22,162 nt of DNA from an uncultured Oscillospiraceae bacterium (GTDB lineage Bacteria; Bacillota_A; Clostridia; Oscillospirales; Oscillospiraceae): the NCBI GenBank assembly GCA_910579155.1, contig CAJTTS010000053.1:1-22162 (forward strand), written 5' to 3'. Both the position numbers and the translations under genes were made by a program. The notes under the pieces were generated by a model. It was not told the DNA's origin. It saw only the letters and a program-made list of their open reading frames with translations, and searched no databases. Every line of letters begins with the position of its first letter. Position 1 is the stretch's first letter. Shown here piece by piece: positions 7,462 to 16,905 of this stretch.

Positions 7462-9477
7462 ATGTATCAGAAGCTGACGCGGATGCTGGCCCCACGCATC
7501 GGACTGTACTTCGCCGTGATGCTGGCCTTCGCCGGCGTCACCGCCCTGCTGGGCCACCGGCAGGCGGCGGTGGCGGAGTTGGTTGCCATCGTGGCGCTGC
7601 TTGCGGCCTGTCTGGTCTCCGCCCTCCGGCAGCGGCGGGAGGCCGGGCGGTATTTAAAGGAGATCATGGACAGCATGGACCAGGCCACCCGGGACAGCAC
7701 CCTCAACTGCCCCCTGCCCCTGGTGATGTTCCGGCCGGACACCGACGAGGTGGTCTGGTCCAACGACCGCTTTTTGCGACTCACCGGAGATCAGGAGACC
7801 ATGTTCGACACCCACCTGGCCGACCTGGCCCCCAGCTTCGACAGCCGCTGGCTGCTGGAGGGCAAGAGCGAGTGCCCGGAAGAGGTGGAACTGAACGGGC
7901 GGCGCTACCAGGTGTTCGGCGACATGGCCCGGCCCGCCGCAGAAGCCGGCGAGGGCCTGTTGGCTACCACCTACTGGCTGGACGTCACCGACCTGGCCGA
8001 CACCCGGGACATCTACAAGGCTACCCGGCCCGTGATGGCCCTGCTGCTGCTGGACAACTATGAGGACGCCATCAAGGGCCTGGATGAGGACATCCGCTCC
8101 GCCATCCTCAGCGACATCAGCCGGCGCATGTCCCAGTGGGCGGAGCAGTCCCAGGCATTATTCCTGCGGCTGGACCGGGACCGGTTCCTCCTCCTTTTCG
8201 AGGAGCAGTATCTGGCGGATTATAAAGAAGAGAAGTTCTCGCTGCTGGACAGCGTCCGGGAGGTGGTGACCCCCGCAGGCATCCCAGCCACCGTCTCCAT
8301 CGGCGTGGGGGTGGACGGGGACACCTTCGAGGAACTGTACCGTTTCGCCAACCTGTCTGTGGAGATGGCTCTGAGCCGGGGCGGTGACCAGGCGGTCATC
8401 AAAAACCGTTTTACCTTCGAGTTCTTCGGCGGGCGCACCAAGGAGGCCGAGCGGCGCACCAAGGTGAAAAGCCGGGTGATGGCATCCGCCATGGGCGAGC
8501 TGGTGGCGGACGCCTCCTGCCTCATCATCATGGGCCACAAGGCCCCCGACTTCGACGCGGCGGGCGCCGCCGTGGGCGTGTGCGCCATCGCCCGGATGAA
8601 GGGCGTGCCCCACTATATTGTCCGGGACCACGTGTCCACCCCCGCCGACGACCTGTACGACCGGGTGGCGAAAATGCCCCAGTACGAGGGCGTGTTCCTG
8701 GACTCCCAAGAGGCTGTGCTCCGGGCGGACTCCCGTTCGCTGCTGGTGGTGGTGGATACCAACCGGCCCGAGCAGGTGCAGAACCAGGAGCTTCTGGACT
8801 CCTGCAATAAGGTAGCGGTCATCGACCACCACCGCCGGGCGGCTACCTATATCGAGGGGGCGGACCTGAACTTCCACGAGCCCTACGCCTCCTCCGCCAG
8901 CGAACTGGTGACGGAGCTGATCGGCTACCTGATGGAACCAAGCGACCTGCTCGCCGGCGAGGCGGAGGCGTTGATGGCGGGGCTGATGCTGGACACCAAG
9001 AACTTCACCATGCGCACCGGCGGGCGCACCTTCGAGGCGGCGGCCATGCTCCGCCGGGCGGGGGGCGACACCGGACAGGTACGGAAAATATTCCAGACCA
9101 ACCTGGCCGACGCGGTGGCCAAGTACGGCATCATCCAGAACGCGAAAATCTATCACCAGGACGTGGCCATCGCCGTCTCTACCTACTCCGTGGGCCGGGT
9201 GACGGCGGCACAAGCTGCGGACGAGCTGCTGAACATTGCGGGCATCGGCGCGTCCTTTGTCCTCTATCCCGAGGAGGGACGGGTGGTGGTGTCCGGGCGC
9301 AGCCTCAGCGACACCAACGTCCAGGTCATTCTGGAGGCGCTGGGGGGCGGCGGCAACGCCGGGGCCGCCGGGGCCCAGATCCCAGACAAGACGGTGAACC
9401 AGGTGCTGGGCGAGCTTCACGCCGCGCTGGACAATTATTTTGACGGCGGCGACAGCGAAGAGCAGGAGCAGCCATAA
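7462..9477 (+). CDS. gdpP: GdpP-type cyclic-di-AMP phosphodiesterase (DHH/DHHA1 family)
   Basis: Membrane-bound enzyme of 671 residues that hydrolyses c-di-AMP to pApA. Two membrane helices (about 13-30 and 37-54) are followed by a PAS-like domain (about 84-175), a degenerate GGDEF domain (about 190-320, with SRGGDQAVI) and a DHH-DHHA1 phosphodiesterase part (about 340-655). Metal ligands are visible as GHKAPDFDA (His359, Asp363, Asp365), VDTNRP (Asp432) and DHH at 455-457; the C-terminus carries GGGGNAGAAG, the DHHA1 signature. The ATG at 7462 is chosen because AGAGGTGG lies five bases upstream and the start lies downstream of the promoter. rplI follows after 52 bases, the same gdpP-rplI-dnaB order as in Bacillus. 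PAS in this family can bind haem; binding here is not testable. Confidence 0.96.
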   Translation: MYQKLTRMLAPRIGLYFAVMLAFAGVTALLGHRQAAVAELVAIVALLAACLVSALRQRREAGRYLKEIMDSMDQATRDSTLNCPLPLVMFRPDTDEVVWSNDRFLRLTGDQETMFDTHLADLAPSFDSRWLLEGKSECPEEVELNGRRYQVFGDMARPAAEAGEGLLATTYWLDVTDLADTRDIYKATRPVMALLLLDNYEDAIKGLDEDIRSAILSDISRRMSQWAEQSQALFLRLDRDRFLLLFEEQYLADYKEEKFSLLDSVREVVTPAGIPATVSIGVGVDGDTFEELYRFANLSVEMALSRGGDQAVIKNRFTFEFFGGRTKEAERRTKVKSRVMASAMGELVADASCLIIMGHKAPDFDAAGAAVGVCAIARMKGVPHYIVRDHVSTPADDLYDRVAKMPQYEGVFLDSQEAVLRADSRSLLVVVDTNRPEQVQNQELLDSCNKVAVIDHHRRAATYIEGADLNFHEPYASSASELVTELIGYLMEPSDLLAGEAEALMAGLMLDTKNFTMRTGGRTFEAAAMLRRAGGDTGQVRKIFQTNLADAVAKYGIIQNAKIYHQDVAIAVSTYSVGRVTAAQAADELLNIAGIGASFVLYPEEGRVVVSGRSLSDTNVQVILEALGGGGNAGAAGAQIPDKTVNQVLGELHAALDNYFDGGDSEEQEQP

Positions 9478-9529
9478 AACAAAATTCCCCGGGGGTTATC
9501 ACCCATACCGATAATAGGAGGAACTTACA

Positions 9530-9979
9530 ATGAAAGTCATTTTACAGCAGGACGTGAAGGGCCAGGGCAAGAAGGGTCAGATGGTGGAGGTCTCCGACGG
9601 CTACGGCCGCAACTTCCTCCTGCCCCGGAAGCTGGCGGTGGAGGCCACCGCCGAGAACGTGAACACCATGAAGATGCAGGACAAGGCCAAGGCCGCCCGC
9701 CAGGCCGAGGAGAAAGCCGCCGCTCAGGCCGCCGCGGAGCAGCTCAAGGGCTGCCAGGTAAAAATCCGGGCCAAGGCGGGCCAAGGGGGCCGGCTGTTCG
9801 GCTCTATCACCAGCCGGGAGATCAGCGACGAGCTGAAAGCCCAGCACGGCATCGACGTGAACAAGAGCAAAATCGTGCTCAGCGACCCCATCAAGTCCTT
9901 CGGCGCTTTTGAAGTCAAGTGCAAGCTGGGCAGCGAGGTGTCCGGCGTCATCAATGTGCTGGTGATCGAGGATAAATGA
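9530..9979 (+). CDS. rplI: 50S ribosomal protein L9
   Basis: Large-subunit ribosomal protein, 149 residues, the standard length. The N-terminal rRNA-binding domain reads MKVILQQDVKGQGKKGQMVE, followed by the conserved YGRNFLLPRKLAVEAT. The long central helix covers about residues 43-75, and the C-terminal domain carries KAGQGGRLFGSIT. A strong AGGAGG ribosome binding site precedes the ATG by eight bases. It is probably co-transcribed with gdpP, as no promoter is seen in the 52-base gap, and it ends before an intrinsic terminator at 10036-10059. Confidence 0.98.
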   Translation: MKVILQQDVKGQGKKGQMVEVSDGYGRNFLLPRKLAVEATAENVNTMKMQDKAKAARQAEEKAAAQAAAEQLKGCQVKIRAKAGQGGRLFGSITSREISDELKAQHGIDVNKSKIVLSDPIKSFGAFEVKCKLGSEVSGVINVLVIEDK

Positions 9980-10035
9980 GAAGCGCGGAGAAGCGGACAG
10001 CGAGGGAGCTTGGAGCGGAGCGAGGGGAAAAGCCC

Positions 10036-10059
10036 GGCCGCCGGCGAGCGGCGGTTTTT
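10036..10059 (+). terminator. Intrinsic terminator after rplI
   Basis: CCGCCG (10038-10043) and CGGCGG (10049-10054) form a 6-bp stem around GCGAG and are followed directly by TTTTT. It lies in a 160-base gap whose left part is rich in GCGGAG/GCGAGG repeats. No convincing promoter is seen between it and dnaB, so some read-through is likely. Confidence 0.6.
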
Positions 10060-10139
10060 GCCCGAGACGGAGGGAAAGCGACCGAGCGCCCTGGCCGCTT
10101 CGCAGCGTGACAACACCATTAGTATGAGGAGCTGAGCCC

Positions 10140-11507
10140 ATGCCCGGAGAAGAACTGAACGACCTGCGCCTGCCCCATGCCGTGATGGCGGAACAGGCGG
10201 TGCTGGGCTCCATGCTTATCGACGAGAAGTGCATCCCCAAGGTGATGGAACGGCTGAAGCCCGACGACTTCTATATGCGGCAGAACCGGGAGCTATTCCT
10301 GACCATATTCACCATGTACAACCAGCTCAATCAGAAAATCGACCCGGTGACCATCGTGGACCGGATGAAGCTGAGCGGGCTGTACGATGATACCGCCACC
10401 CTGCCCTATCTCCAGCAACTGATGGAGATCACTCCCACCTCCGCCAACGTGATGGAGTACGCCGACATTGTGGCGGACAAGGCCCTGCTTCGGCGGATCG
10501 GGGAGACCTCCGCCGAGCTGGTAGAGCTGGTGCGCAGCGAAAGCGGCACCTCCGCCCAGATTTTGGAGGCTGCCGAACAGCGCATCTACGCCATCCGCCA
10601 GGGCAAGGACCTCCAGAGCATGAGCCACATCTCCTCCGTGATGAACGAGGTGTACAACACCATCAAGGAGCTCCAGGCCCAGGGGGGCGAGTTCCCCGGC
10701 ATCTCCACAGGCCTCATCGACCTGGACCGGCGGATCTCGGGACTCAACAACTCCGACCTCATCATTGTGGCGGCCCGGCCCGGCATGGGCAAGTCCTCCC
10801 TGGCCATGAACATCGGCGTGGAGGCAGCCAAGCACTCGGGCAGGAGCGTGGCGGTGTTCTCCCTGGAAATGAGCAAGGCCCAAATCGGCATGCGCCTGCT
10901 GGCCACCGAGTCCCTGATGGACAACAAGAAGCTGGCCACCGGTCGCATCGCCGGGGAGGACGAGTGGGGCCGGGTGGCCATGGCGGCGGCCAACCTGAGC
11001 CAAGCCAAGCTGTATATCGACGACAACGCCACCCTGTCCGTGGCGGACATCAACGCCAAGTGCCGCCGCATCGACGATCTGGGGCTGATCATCATCGACT
11101 ACCTCCAGCTCATGACCTCGGCGGGCGGGCCCACCCGGGCCAGCGACAACCGCCAGCAGATCGTGTCCGACATATCCCGCTCCCTGAAGCTGATGGCCAA
11201 GGAGCTGAACGTCCCGGTGATCTGCGCCTCCCAGCTCTCCCGCGCCAACGAGAGCCGGGCCGCCACCCAGCGGCGGCCCATGCTGTCCGACCTGCGGGAG
11301 TCCGGCGCCATCGAGCAGGACGCGGACATCGTGATTTTCATCCACCGGGACAGCTATTACGACGAGGACACCGACTCCCCCAACCTGGCCGAGTGCATCG
11401 TGGCCAAGAACCGCCACGGCGAGACGGGCACCGTGGAGCTGGAGTGGAGGCCGGAATTCACCGTCTTCCGCAGCCTGGCTTACCGGGACGACGACGAGGA
11501 GCTGTGA
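10140..11507 (+). CDS. dnaB: Replicative DNA helicase DnaB
   Basis: Hexameric 5'-3' helicase that unwinds DNA at the replication fork, 455 residues, full length. The N-terminal primase-interaction domain (about 8-110) begins with PHAVMAEQAVLGSML. The RecA-like domain has Walker A ARPGMGKSS at 212-220, SLEM at 241-244 and Walker B LIIIDYLQLM at 316-325; the conserved LSDLRESGAIEQDADIV follows. No intein interrupts it, although DnaB is a common intein host. The ATG at 10140 has GAGGAG eight bases upstream. The stop overlaps the tilS start by one base (TGATG). Confidence 0.98.
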   Translation: MPGEELNDLRLPHAVMAEQAVLGSMLIDEKCIPKVMERLKPDDFYMRQNRELFLTIFTMYNQLNQKIDPVTIVDRMKLSGLYDDTATLPYLQQLMEITPTSANVMEYADIVADKALLRRIGETSAELVELVRSESGTSAQILEAAEQRIYAIRQGKDLQSMSHISSVMNEVYNTIKELQAQGGEFPGISTGLIDLDRRISGLNNSDLIIVAARPGMGKSSLAMNIGVEAAKHSGRSVAVFSLEMSKAQIGMRLLATESLMDNKKLATGRIAGEDEWGRVAMAAANLSQAKLYIDDNATLSVADINAKCRRIDDLGLIIIDYLQLMTSAGGPTRASDNRQQIVSDISRSLKLMAKELNVPVICASQLSRANESRAATQRRPMLSDLRESGAIEQDADIVIFIHRDSYYDEDTDSPNLAECIVAKNRHGETGTVELEWRPEFTVFRSLAYRDDDEEL

Positions 11508-12844
11508 TGGATTCCTTCCGCTTTGACCTGATCCCCCCCGGCAGCGGGGTGCTGTGCGCCCTGTCCGGCGGGGCGGACTCCATGTACCTGCTGTGCCGCC
11601 TGCTGGAAGGGGCGGAGAAATACGGCTGGTCCGTCCAGGCCGCCCACCTGAACCACGGCCTGCGCCCCACCGCCCAGCGGGATGAGGACTTCGTCCGGGA
11701 CTGGTGCAAAAAACAAAACGTCCCGCTGTGTACCTGCCGCGACAACGTGGAGGAATATGCCTTCCGGGAAAAACTCTCCGTAGAGGAGGCCGGGCGGATT
11801 TTGCGTTACCGCTTCCTGGAAGAGACCGCCTGGGAACTGGGTTGTGCTGAGAACCCCACCCTCATTGCCACCGGCCACCACGCCGGGGACAACGCCGAGA
11901 CGGTGCTCATGAACCTGATCCGGGGCTGCGGGCTCAAGGGCCTCGCCGGCATCCCCCAGCGCCGGGGGAACATCGTCCGGCCCATGCTGGAGGCGACCCG
12001 GAGCGAGATTGAGGCTTATTTGGATGCAAACGGCGTCCCCCACGTGGAGGACGAGACCAATACCGATTTGAATTACACCCGAAACAAAGTGCGCCGCCGG
12101 CTGCTCCCCCTGCTGGAGGAGCTGAACCCCCAGGCCGCCGCCCACATCGCCGCCGCCGCCCGCCGGGTGCGGGAGGACGAGGAGGAGCTGTCCCGGCAGG
12201 CGGTGTTGCTGGCCGACCAGGGGCTGGACATCCCCGAGGGCGCGGCTATCCCCGCCCATGTGCTGGCGGAGGCCCCAAGGCCCCTGGGCCTGCGGGCCTG
12301 CGGCCTGCTGCTGGAGCGGGCGGGGCTGGGCGGCGAGGCGGTCCATCTGGACGCCGTCCTGGCCCTGGCCACCGGGGACGATCCCTCCGCCCGCATCGAC
12401 GTGCCCGGCGGCGGCGTCCGGCGGCAGTATGATCTGCTGGTGTTTTCCCCCGGGCGTGGGCCTGACCCTGGACCGCCCGCTCCCATGGAGCTGGTGGAGG
12501 GGAATTGCCGCTGGGGTAGCTGGAGCGTGACCTGCATCCAGGCGGTGTGCCCGGAGAAGGAATACGTCAGCCCCCGGGAGTTCTACCTGAGGCCGGGGCG
12601 TTACCTCATCCGCCCCCGCCGGGAGGGGGACGCGCTCATTCTGGGCAGAAGACCGGAAAAGACCGTAAAAAAGCTCATGATCGACGAGAAGCTCCCCGCC
12701 GGACGGCGCAACCGGGTCCCCATCCTGGACCGGGACGGCCGGGCCGCCGCGGCCGGCGGCTTCGGCCCCGACAAACGGCACCTCGCGGAGCCGGGTACGC
12801 CGGCCCTGCATATTATTTTAAAGACAGAGGAGAATGAGTTATGA
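11507..12844 (+). CDS. tilS: tRNA(Ile)-lysidine synthetase TilS
   Basis: Modifies C34 of the AUA-reading isoleucine tRNA to lysidine, using ATP and lysine; it is essential in most bacteria. The 445-residue protein has the PP-loop SGGADS at 20-25, the HLNHGLR block at about 44-50, ATGHHAGDNAET for adenylation, and the C-terminal TilS domain (about 365-440, RPRREGDALI ... KKLMIDEKLP ... GPDKR). The start ATG overlaps the dnaB stop by one base. The reading frame is open for some 540 bases further upstream, but only as an overlap inside dnaB, so the ATG at 11507 is the sensible start. The stop overlaps the hpt start by four bases (ATGA). Confidence 0.96.
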   Translation: MDSFRFDLIPPGSGVLCALSGGADSMYLLCRLLEGAEKYGWSVQAAHLNHGLRPTAQRDEDFVRDWCKKQNVPLCTCRDNVEEYAFREKLSVEEAGRILRYRFLEETAWELGCAENPTLIATGHHAGDNAETVLMNLIRGCGLKGLAGIPQRRGNIVRPMLEATRSEIEAYLDANGVPHVEDETNTDLNYTRNKVRRRLLPLLEELNPQAAAHIAAAARRVREDEEELSRQAVLLADQGLDIPEGAAIPAHVLAEAPRPLGLRACGLLLERAGLGGEAVHLDAVLALATGDDPSARIDVPGGGVRRQYDLLVFSPGRGPDPGPPAPMELVEGNCRWGSWSVTCIQAVCPEKEYVSPREFYLRPGRYLIRPRREGDALILGRRPEKTVKKLMIDEKLPAGRRNRVPILDRDGRAAAAGGFGPDKRHLAEPGTPALHIILKTEENEL

Positions 12845-13383
12845 TTCATCCAGACGTTGACCAGATCCTGTACAGCGAGGACGAGCTCCGCAGCCGGGTG
12901 AAGGAGCTGGGTTGCCAGATCACCGCCGACTACGCCGGGAAAAATCCCATGCTGATCTCGGTCCTCCGGGGCTCCTACATCTTTATGGCCGACCTGACCC
13001 GGTCCATCAACCTGGACCTGACCGTGGACTTCATGGTGGTATCCTCCTATGGGGCGGGCACCGTCAGCTCCGGGCAGGTGGAGATCAAGAAGGACCTGTC
13101 CGATTCCATCGAGGGCCGGGACCTCATCATTGTGGAGGACATTCTGGACTCGGGCAATACCCTGTACTACCTGATGGACGTGCTCAAGGCCCGCAAGCCC
13201 GCCTCCATCCGGCTGTGTACCCTGATGGATAAGCCGGACCGCCGCACCAAGTCCATCACCGCCGACTATGTGGGCTTTACCATCCCCGACGCCTTTATCG
13301 TGGGCTACGGCCTGGACTATGACGAGAAGTATCGAAACCTGCCCTATGTCGGGGTGCTCAAGCACTCCGTATACGAAAAATAA
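12841..13383 (+). CDS. hpt: Hypoxanthine phosphoribosyltransferase
   Basis: Purine salvage enzyme of 180 residues that converts hypoxanthine or guanine plus PRPP to IMP or GMP. The PRPP-binding motif VEDILDSGNT is at 98-107, the flexible-loop SSYGAGT at 68-74, and VLRGSYIFMADL at 41-52. The ATG overlaps the tilS stop, and the AGAGGAG ribosome binding site lies within the end of tilS, which indicates coupling. The tilS-hpt-ftsH order is the same as in Bacillus subtilis and many Firmicutes. Confidence 0.97.
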   Translation: MIHPDVDQILYSEDELRSRVKELGCQITADYAGKNPMLISVLRGSYIFMADLTRSINLDLTVDFMVVSSYGAGTVSSGQVEIKKDLSDSIEGRDLIIVEDILDSGNTLYYLMDVLKARKPASIRLCTLMDKPDRRTKSITADYVGFTIPDAFIVGYGLDYDEKYRNLPYVGVLKHSVYEK

Positions 13384-13401
13384 ACAAGGAGACCACTGAT
13401 T

Positions 13402-15267
13402 TTGAAGCAAGTAAGACTGAGCAGCATAGCCCTCTATGCGGCGGTGGTGCTGGCCCTGATGTGGGGGTTGACCATCTTTGCCGGGGGCGGGCGGAACCAG
13501 GTGTCCTATTCCACCGTGACGGACTGCTTCCAGCGGGAGCAGGTCACCCGGTTCGTGGTGGACGGCCAGGGCGTACTGTCCCTGGAGCTGGCCGACGGCG
13601 CCGTCTACCGCCACCCGCTGGCGGACGTGGACGCTTTCCGGGAGGACCTGGGGCCCCTCTACCAGGACCAGTATGACCGGGGTGTGCTGAAAAGCTACGA
13701 TTTCAAGCAGGGGTTCGAGCTTCCCCTGTGGCTCATCGTCCTTTTGCCCGCCGTGGTTTCCGCCGCGCTGGCCATGGTGATCTGGATGATGCTGGGCGCC
13801 CATCAGCAGTCCTCCCAGAACGGAGGCGGCGGCCAGGGCGGCATGAGCCGGTTCGGCCGGGCCCGTGCCGTGGAAGGCGGCAGTACCGTCACCTTTGCCG
13901 ACGTGGCCGGGGCCGACGAGGAGAAGCAGGAGCTCCAGGAGCTGGTGGACTTTCTCAAGGAGCCCCAGAAGTTCATCGACCTGGGGGCCCGCATCCCCAA
14001 GGGAGTGCTTCTGGTGGGGCCGCCGGGCACCGGTAAGACCCTGCTGGCCCGCGCGGTGGCCGGGGAGGCGGGGGTGCGGTTTTTGTCCATCTCCGGCTCC
14101 GACTTTGTGGAGCTGTATGTGGGCGTGGGCGCGTCCCGGGTGCGGGACCTGTTCGACCAGGCCAAAAAGGAGTCCCCCGCCATCGTGTTCATCGACGAGA
14201 TCGACGCGGTGGGCCGTCAGAGAGGCGCCGGACTGGGCGGCGGCCACGACGAGCGGGAGCAGACCCTGAACCAGCTCCTGGTGGAAATGGACGGCTTCGC
14301 CGCCAACGAGGGGGTCATCGTATTGGCCGCTACCAACCGTCAGGACATTCTGGACCCCGCCCTGCTGCGCCCGGGCCGGTTCGACCGGCAGGTGTATGTG
14401 GGCAGGCCGGATATGAAGGGCCGGGAGGAGATTTTGCGGGTGCATACCCGGAAAAAGCCCCTGGCCGAGGACGTGGACCTGAAGGAGATCGCCCGTGAGA
14501 CCACCGGTTTCACCGGCGCGGACCTGGAGAACCTGATGAACGAATCCGCCCTGCTGGCGGCCCGGAAGGACCAACCCTTCATTACCCTGTCGGACGTGCA
14601 GGAGTCGGTCATCAAGGTCATCGCCGGGCCGGAGAAGCGCAGCCGGGTGAAGATCCAGGAGGACAAACGCATCACCGCTTATCACGAGGCGGGCCACGCC
14701 GTGGTCAGCCACGCCCTGCCAACCCAGGACCCGGTGCAGCAGATCACCATCATCCCACGGGGCGACGCGGCGGGCATGACCATCAACCGCCCCCAGGAGG
14801 ACCGGGACCACGTCACCCGCCAGCGGCTGGTGGAAACCCTGTCCACCCTTCTGGGCGGGCGGTGCGCCGAGGAAACCGCCCTGGGCTTTGTATGCACCGG
14901 CGCGGTGAGCGACCTCCAGCGGGCCACCTCCATCGCCCGTGACATGGTGACCAAGTACGGCATGAGCGAGAAGCTGGGCCACGCCACCTTTACCACCGGC
15001 CACGACGAGGTGTTCATCGGCCGGTCCATGGCCCAGGCCAAGCCCTACTCCGAGCAGACCGCCAACCTCATCGACCAGGAGGTTAAAGCGCTGCTGGACG
15101 GGGCTTACGCCAAGTGCAAAGAAATATTGGAGCGGGACCGGGATAAGCTGGAGCTGGTGGCCCGGTTCCTGCTGGAGCACGAGACCATGGACGCAAAACA
15201 GTTCCAACTGGTATATGACAATCCGGCGGCCCTGACACAGGCCGTCGGCGACACGCGGGAGAGCTGA
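13402..15267 (+). CDS. ftsH: ATP-dependent zinc metalloprotease FtsH
   Basis: Membrane-anchored AAA+ protease, 621 residues, that degrades misfolded membrane proteins and short-lived regulators. Membrane helix 1 is at about 7-27, an external domain covers 28-108, and helix 2 is at about 109-131. The AAA domain has Walker A GPPGTGKT at 206-213, Walker B IVFIDEID at 261-268 and the second region of homology [19 protein letters not shown] at 311-329 with Arg323 and Arg326. The zinc motif HEAGH is at 428-432. The start is TTG at 13402, with AAGGAG ten bases upstream; no closer ATG gives the first helix. It follows hpt after 18 bases. Confidence 0.97.
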   Translation: MKQVRLSSIALYAAVVLALMWGLTIFAGGGRNQVSYSTVTDCFQREQVTRFVVDGQGVLSLELADGAVYRHPLADVDAFREDLGPLYQDQYDRGVLKSYDFKQGFELPLWLIVLLPAVVSAALAMVIWMMLGAHQQSSQNGGGGQGGMSRFGRARAVEGGSTVTFADVAGADEEKQELQELVDFLKEPQKFIDLGARIPKGVLLVGPPGTGKTLLARAVAGEAGVRFLSISGSDFVELYVGVGASRVRDLFDQAKKESPAIVFIDEIDAVGRQRGAGLGGGHDEREQTLNQLLVEMDGFAANEGVIVLAATNRQDILDPALLRPGRFDRQVYVGRPDMKGREEILRVHTRKKPLAEDVDLKEIARETTGFTGADLENLMNESALLAARKDQPFITLSDVQESVIKVIAGPEKRSRVKIQEDKRITAYHEAGHAVVSHALPTQDPVQQITIIPRGDAAGMTINRPQEDRDHVTRQRLVETLSTLLGGRCAEETALGFVCTGAVSDLQRATSIARDMVTKYGMSEKLGHATFTTGHDEVFIGRSMAQAKPYSEQTANLIDQEVKALLDGAYAKCKEILERDRDKLELVARFLLEHETMDAKQFQLVYDNPAALTQAVGDTRES

Positions 15268-15270
15268 CGC

Positions 15271-15912
15271 ATGGAAAACTGGGAATCCGAAGTGGAGAAA
15301 GACCTGGGAGGGGAGCCCTCCCCCGCCGGCCAGGCCCCGGACGCCGCCCCCGAAGGGGAAGCCGGGGCAAAGGCCCGGAGAGATACCTCCGGCGGCAAGG
15401 AGCTGTACCTGAATATCCGGGTGCTGGCGGTCATGATGACGGTGTTCGTGCTGATGTTCACCTTTGTGGCCCGGATCATCGTGGTGAGCGGGCCGTCCAT
15501 GGAGAACACCCTCATCGAGGGAGACCTGATCCTGGTGTGGTCGCTGGGCTATACCCCCCGGCAAGGGGACATTGTGGTGCTCACCCAGGAGAGCTACCAG
15601 GAGGACTCCATCGTCAAACGGGTCATCGCCACCGAGGGGCAGAGGGTGGATATCAACTATGATTCCGGCGTCGTCCTTGTGGACGGCAAGGCCCTGGAGG
15701 AGGATTACACCAAGGAGGCCATGCACATGCCCTCCTACGGCGAGGGGATCAACCACGTCACCGTGCCGGAGGGGTGTATCTTCGTCATGGGAGATAACCG
15801 GAACCAATCCGCCGACAGCCGCTTCCCCTCCATCGGCATCGTGGACACCCGGTGCGTCATCGGCCACGGCATTGCGGTGATATTCCCGTTCCACCACTGG
15901 AAGGGGCTGTAA
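15271..15912 (+). CDS. lepB: Signal peptidase I
   Basis: Membrane-bound serine protease that removes signal peptides from secreted proteins, 213 residues with a single N-terminal membrane helix (about 50-72), the Gram-positive form. The catalytic Ser76 is in SGPSMENTL and the general base Lys116 in SIVKRVIA; the conserved MGDNRNQSADSR is at 173-184. The first 45 residues are a low-complexity Pro/Ala/Glu-rich cytoplasmic tail, longer than in Bacillus SipS. The ATG lies three bases after the ftsH stop with GGGAGAG upstream, so the two membrane-proteostasis genes are probably one transcript. Confidence 0.96.
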   Translation: MENWESEVEKDLGGEPSPAGQAPDAAPEGEAGAKARRDTSGGKELYLNIRVLAVMMTVFVLMFTFVARIIVVSGPSMENTLIEGDLILVWSLGYTPRQGDIVVLTQESYQEDSIVKRVIATEGQRVDINYDSGVVLVDGKALEEDYTKEAMHMPSYGEGINHVTVPEGCIFVMGDNRNQSADSRFPSIGIVDTRCVIGHGIAVIFPFHHWKGL

Positions 15913-15960
15913 GCCATGTCAGGTCTGATTTCACGCTCCGGCGGTCGTGGGAGGTTTTCC

Positions 15961-16905
15961 ATGAATCTAATGAGTAAACATATATCCAGGCGGCTGCTCT
16001 GGTTGGCGTGCCCCCTGGGCGTCGCCCTGGTATGCGCCGCGTTGCGCAATTGGCAGCTTGGCTCCGCTTTTGAGGAGGGCACCGGCTTGGCCGTCCCAGG
16101 AGCCCAGGCCAGCGTGATCCTCACCTGTGTGCTGGTGATGTCGGCGGCCTGGTTCACCATTGTGGCCATCTACCAGCCCCTGCCCAAGCGGCCCGCGGGT
16201 CCCGCCAAGCGCTGGGACCTGGTATTTTTGGGGGCGGAGGACCCGGTATACCCCGTTCTGGTCATTGTGGCGGCGTTTCTGGCCCTGGCGGCGGCGCCCT
16301 TCCTGCTCAAGACCGGGATCGGCCAGTGGCAAACCTACCGGGAGGCGCTGGCCGCCAAGGCTGAAAATCCCAGCGTCCAGCTTCCCAGCAACAACGGAAT
16401 GCTCACCATCGCCACGGCGGTAGGAGCCCTGCTGTCCTTTCTGGGTCTGTTCCAGATGGGCCGGGACGGGCTGAACGCCGGCCGGCGGGGCAAGGGCGGT
16501 TTTTCCGCCACTCTGCCCGGCATCGCCGGGTGCATATGGCTGATGGAGAGCTTCCGGGCCCACGCCGCCAATCCGGTGCAGTGGGACTACGCGCCCCTGC
16601 TGCTGGCCATCGTGTGCGGGATGCTGCTCTATATGGATTTCGCCGGGATGTCCACCGGCGCGTCCAGGCCCCGGCGGCTTTTGTGGGTGGCAGCCATGAC
16701 CCTGGTGATATCCGCCCCCGCGCAGGTATCCGCATTGGCGGAGGGGACTGCGGCCGATATGCTGCTGCTGGGAGCCCAGGCCATGACGGCCATCGCCGTG
16801 CTGTGGCGGCTGCCCCCCAACCTGGAAAACCCATCCGCGCTGAAACGCACCCTCACCCCCCGGCCCGGGGAAGCAAGCATACAGGAGGAAACCACCGATG
16901 AATGA
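15961..16905 (+). CDS. Polytopic membrane protein of unknown function
   Basis: I do not recognise this 314-residue protein. It has about eight hydrophobic stretches (near 12-28, 49-70, 98-118, 147-166, 180-196, 211-228, 239-257 and 263-283) and a hydrophilic C-terminal tail ending in Glu/Thr. There is no obvious catalytic motif, transporter signature or cysteine cluster. One loop (about 119-146, GIGQWQTYREALAAKAENPS) is the longest polar segment. The start at 15961 is preferred because GGGAGG lies six bases upstream; an in-frame ATG at 15916, three bases after the lepB stop, is a weaker alternative giving 329 residues. The end overlaps metG by eight bases, so the two are likely translated together. 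Confidence 0.8.
   Translation: MNLMSKHISRRLLWLACPLGVALVCAALRNWQLGSAFEEGTGLAVPGAQASVILTCVLVMSAAWFTIVAIYQPLPKRPAGPAKRWDLVFLGAEDPVYPVLVIVAAFLALAAAPFLLKTGIGQWQTYREALAAKAENPSVQLPSNNGMLTIATAVGALLSFLGLFQMGRDGLNAGRRGKGGFSATLPGIAGCIWLMESFRAHAANPVQWDYAPLLLAIVCGMLLYMDFAGMSTGASRPRRLLWVAAMTLVISAPAQVSALAEGTAADMLLLGAQAMTAIAVLWRLPPNLENPSALKRTLTPRPGEASIQEETTDE

Noticed and set aside
10060..10139. Possible dnaB promoter with TAGTAT as -10 box
   Set aside because: No -35 box at suitable spacing, and the -10 match is poor; read-through from rplI is as likely.
10140..11507. Intein within DnaB
   Set aside because: The protein is of normal length and the motifs around Walker A and Walker B run on without interruption.
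12601..15897. 1098-codon open frame on the minus strand opposite tilS, hpt, ftsH and lepB
   Set aside because: It is antisense to four well-supported genes and its translation is low-complexity Gly/His/Val/Leu-rich with no domain. Long shadow frames are expected in GC-rich DNA because stops are rare opposite GC-ending codons.
16700..16897. T-box or SAM riboswitch ahead of metG
   Set aside because: The gene overlaps the preceding coding region by eight bases, leaving no room for a leader, and no T-box sequence is visible.
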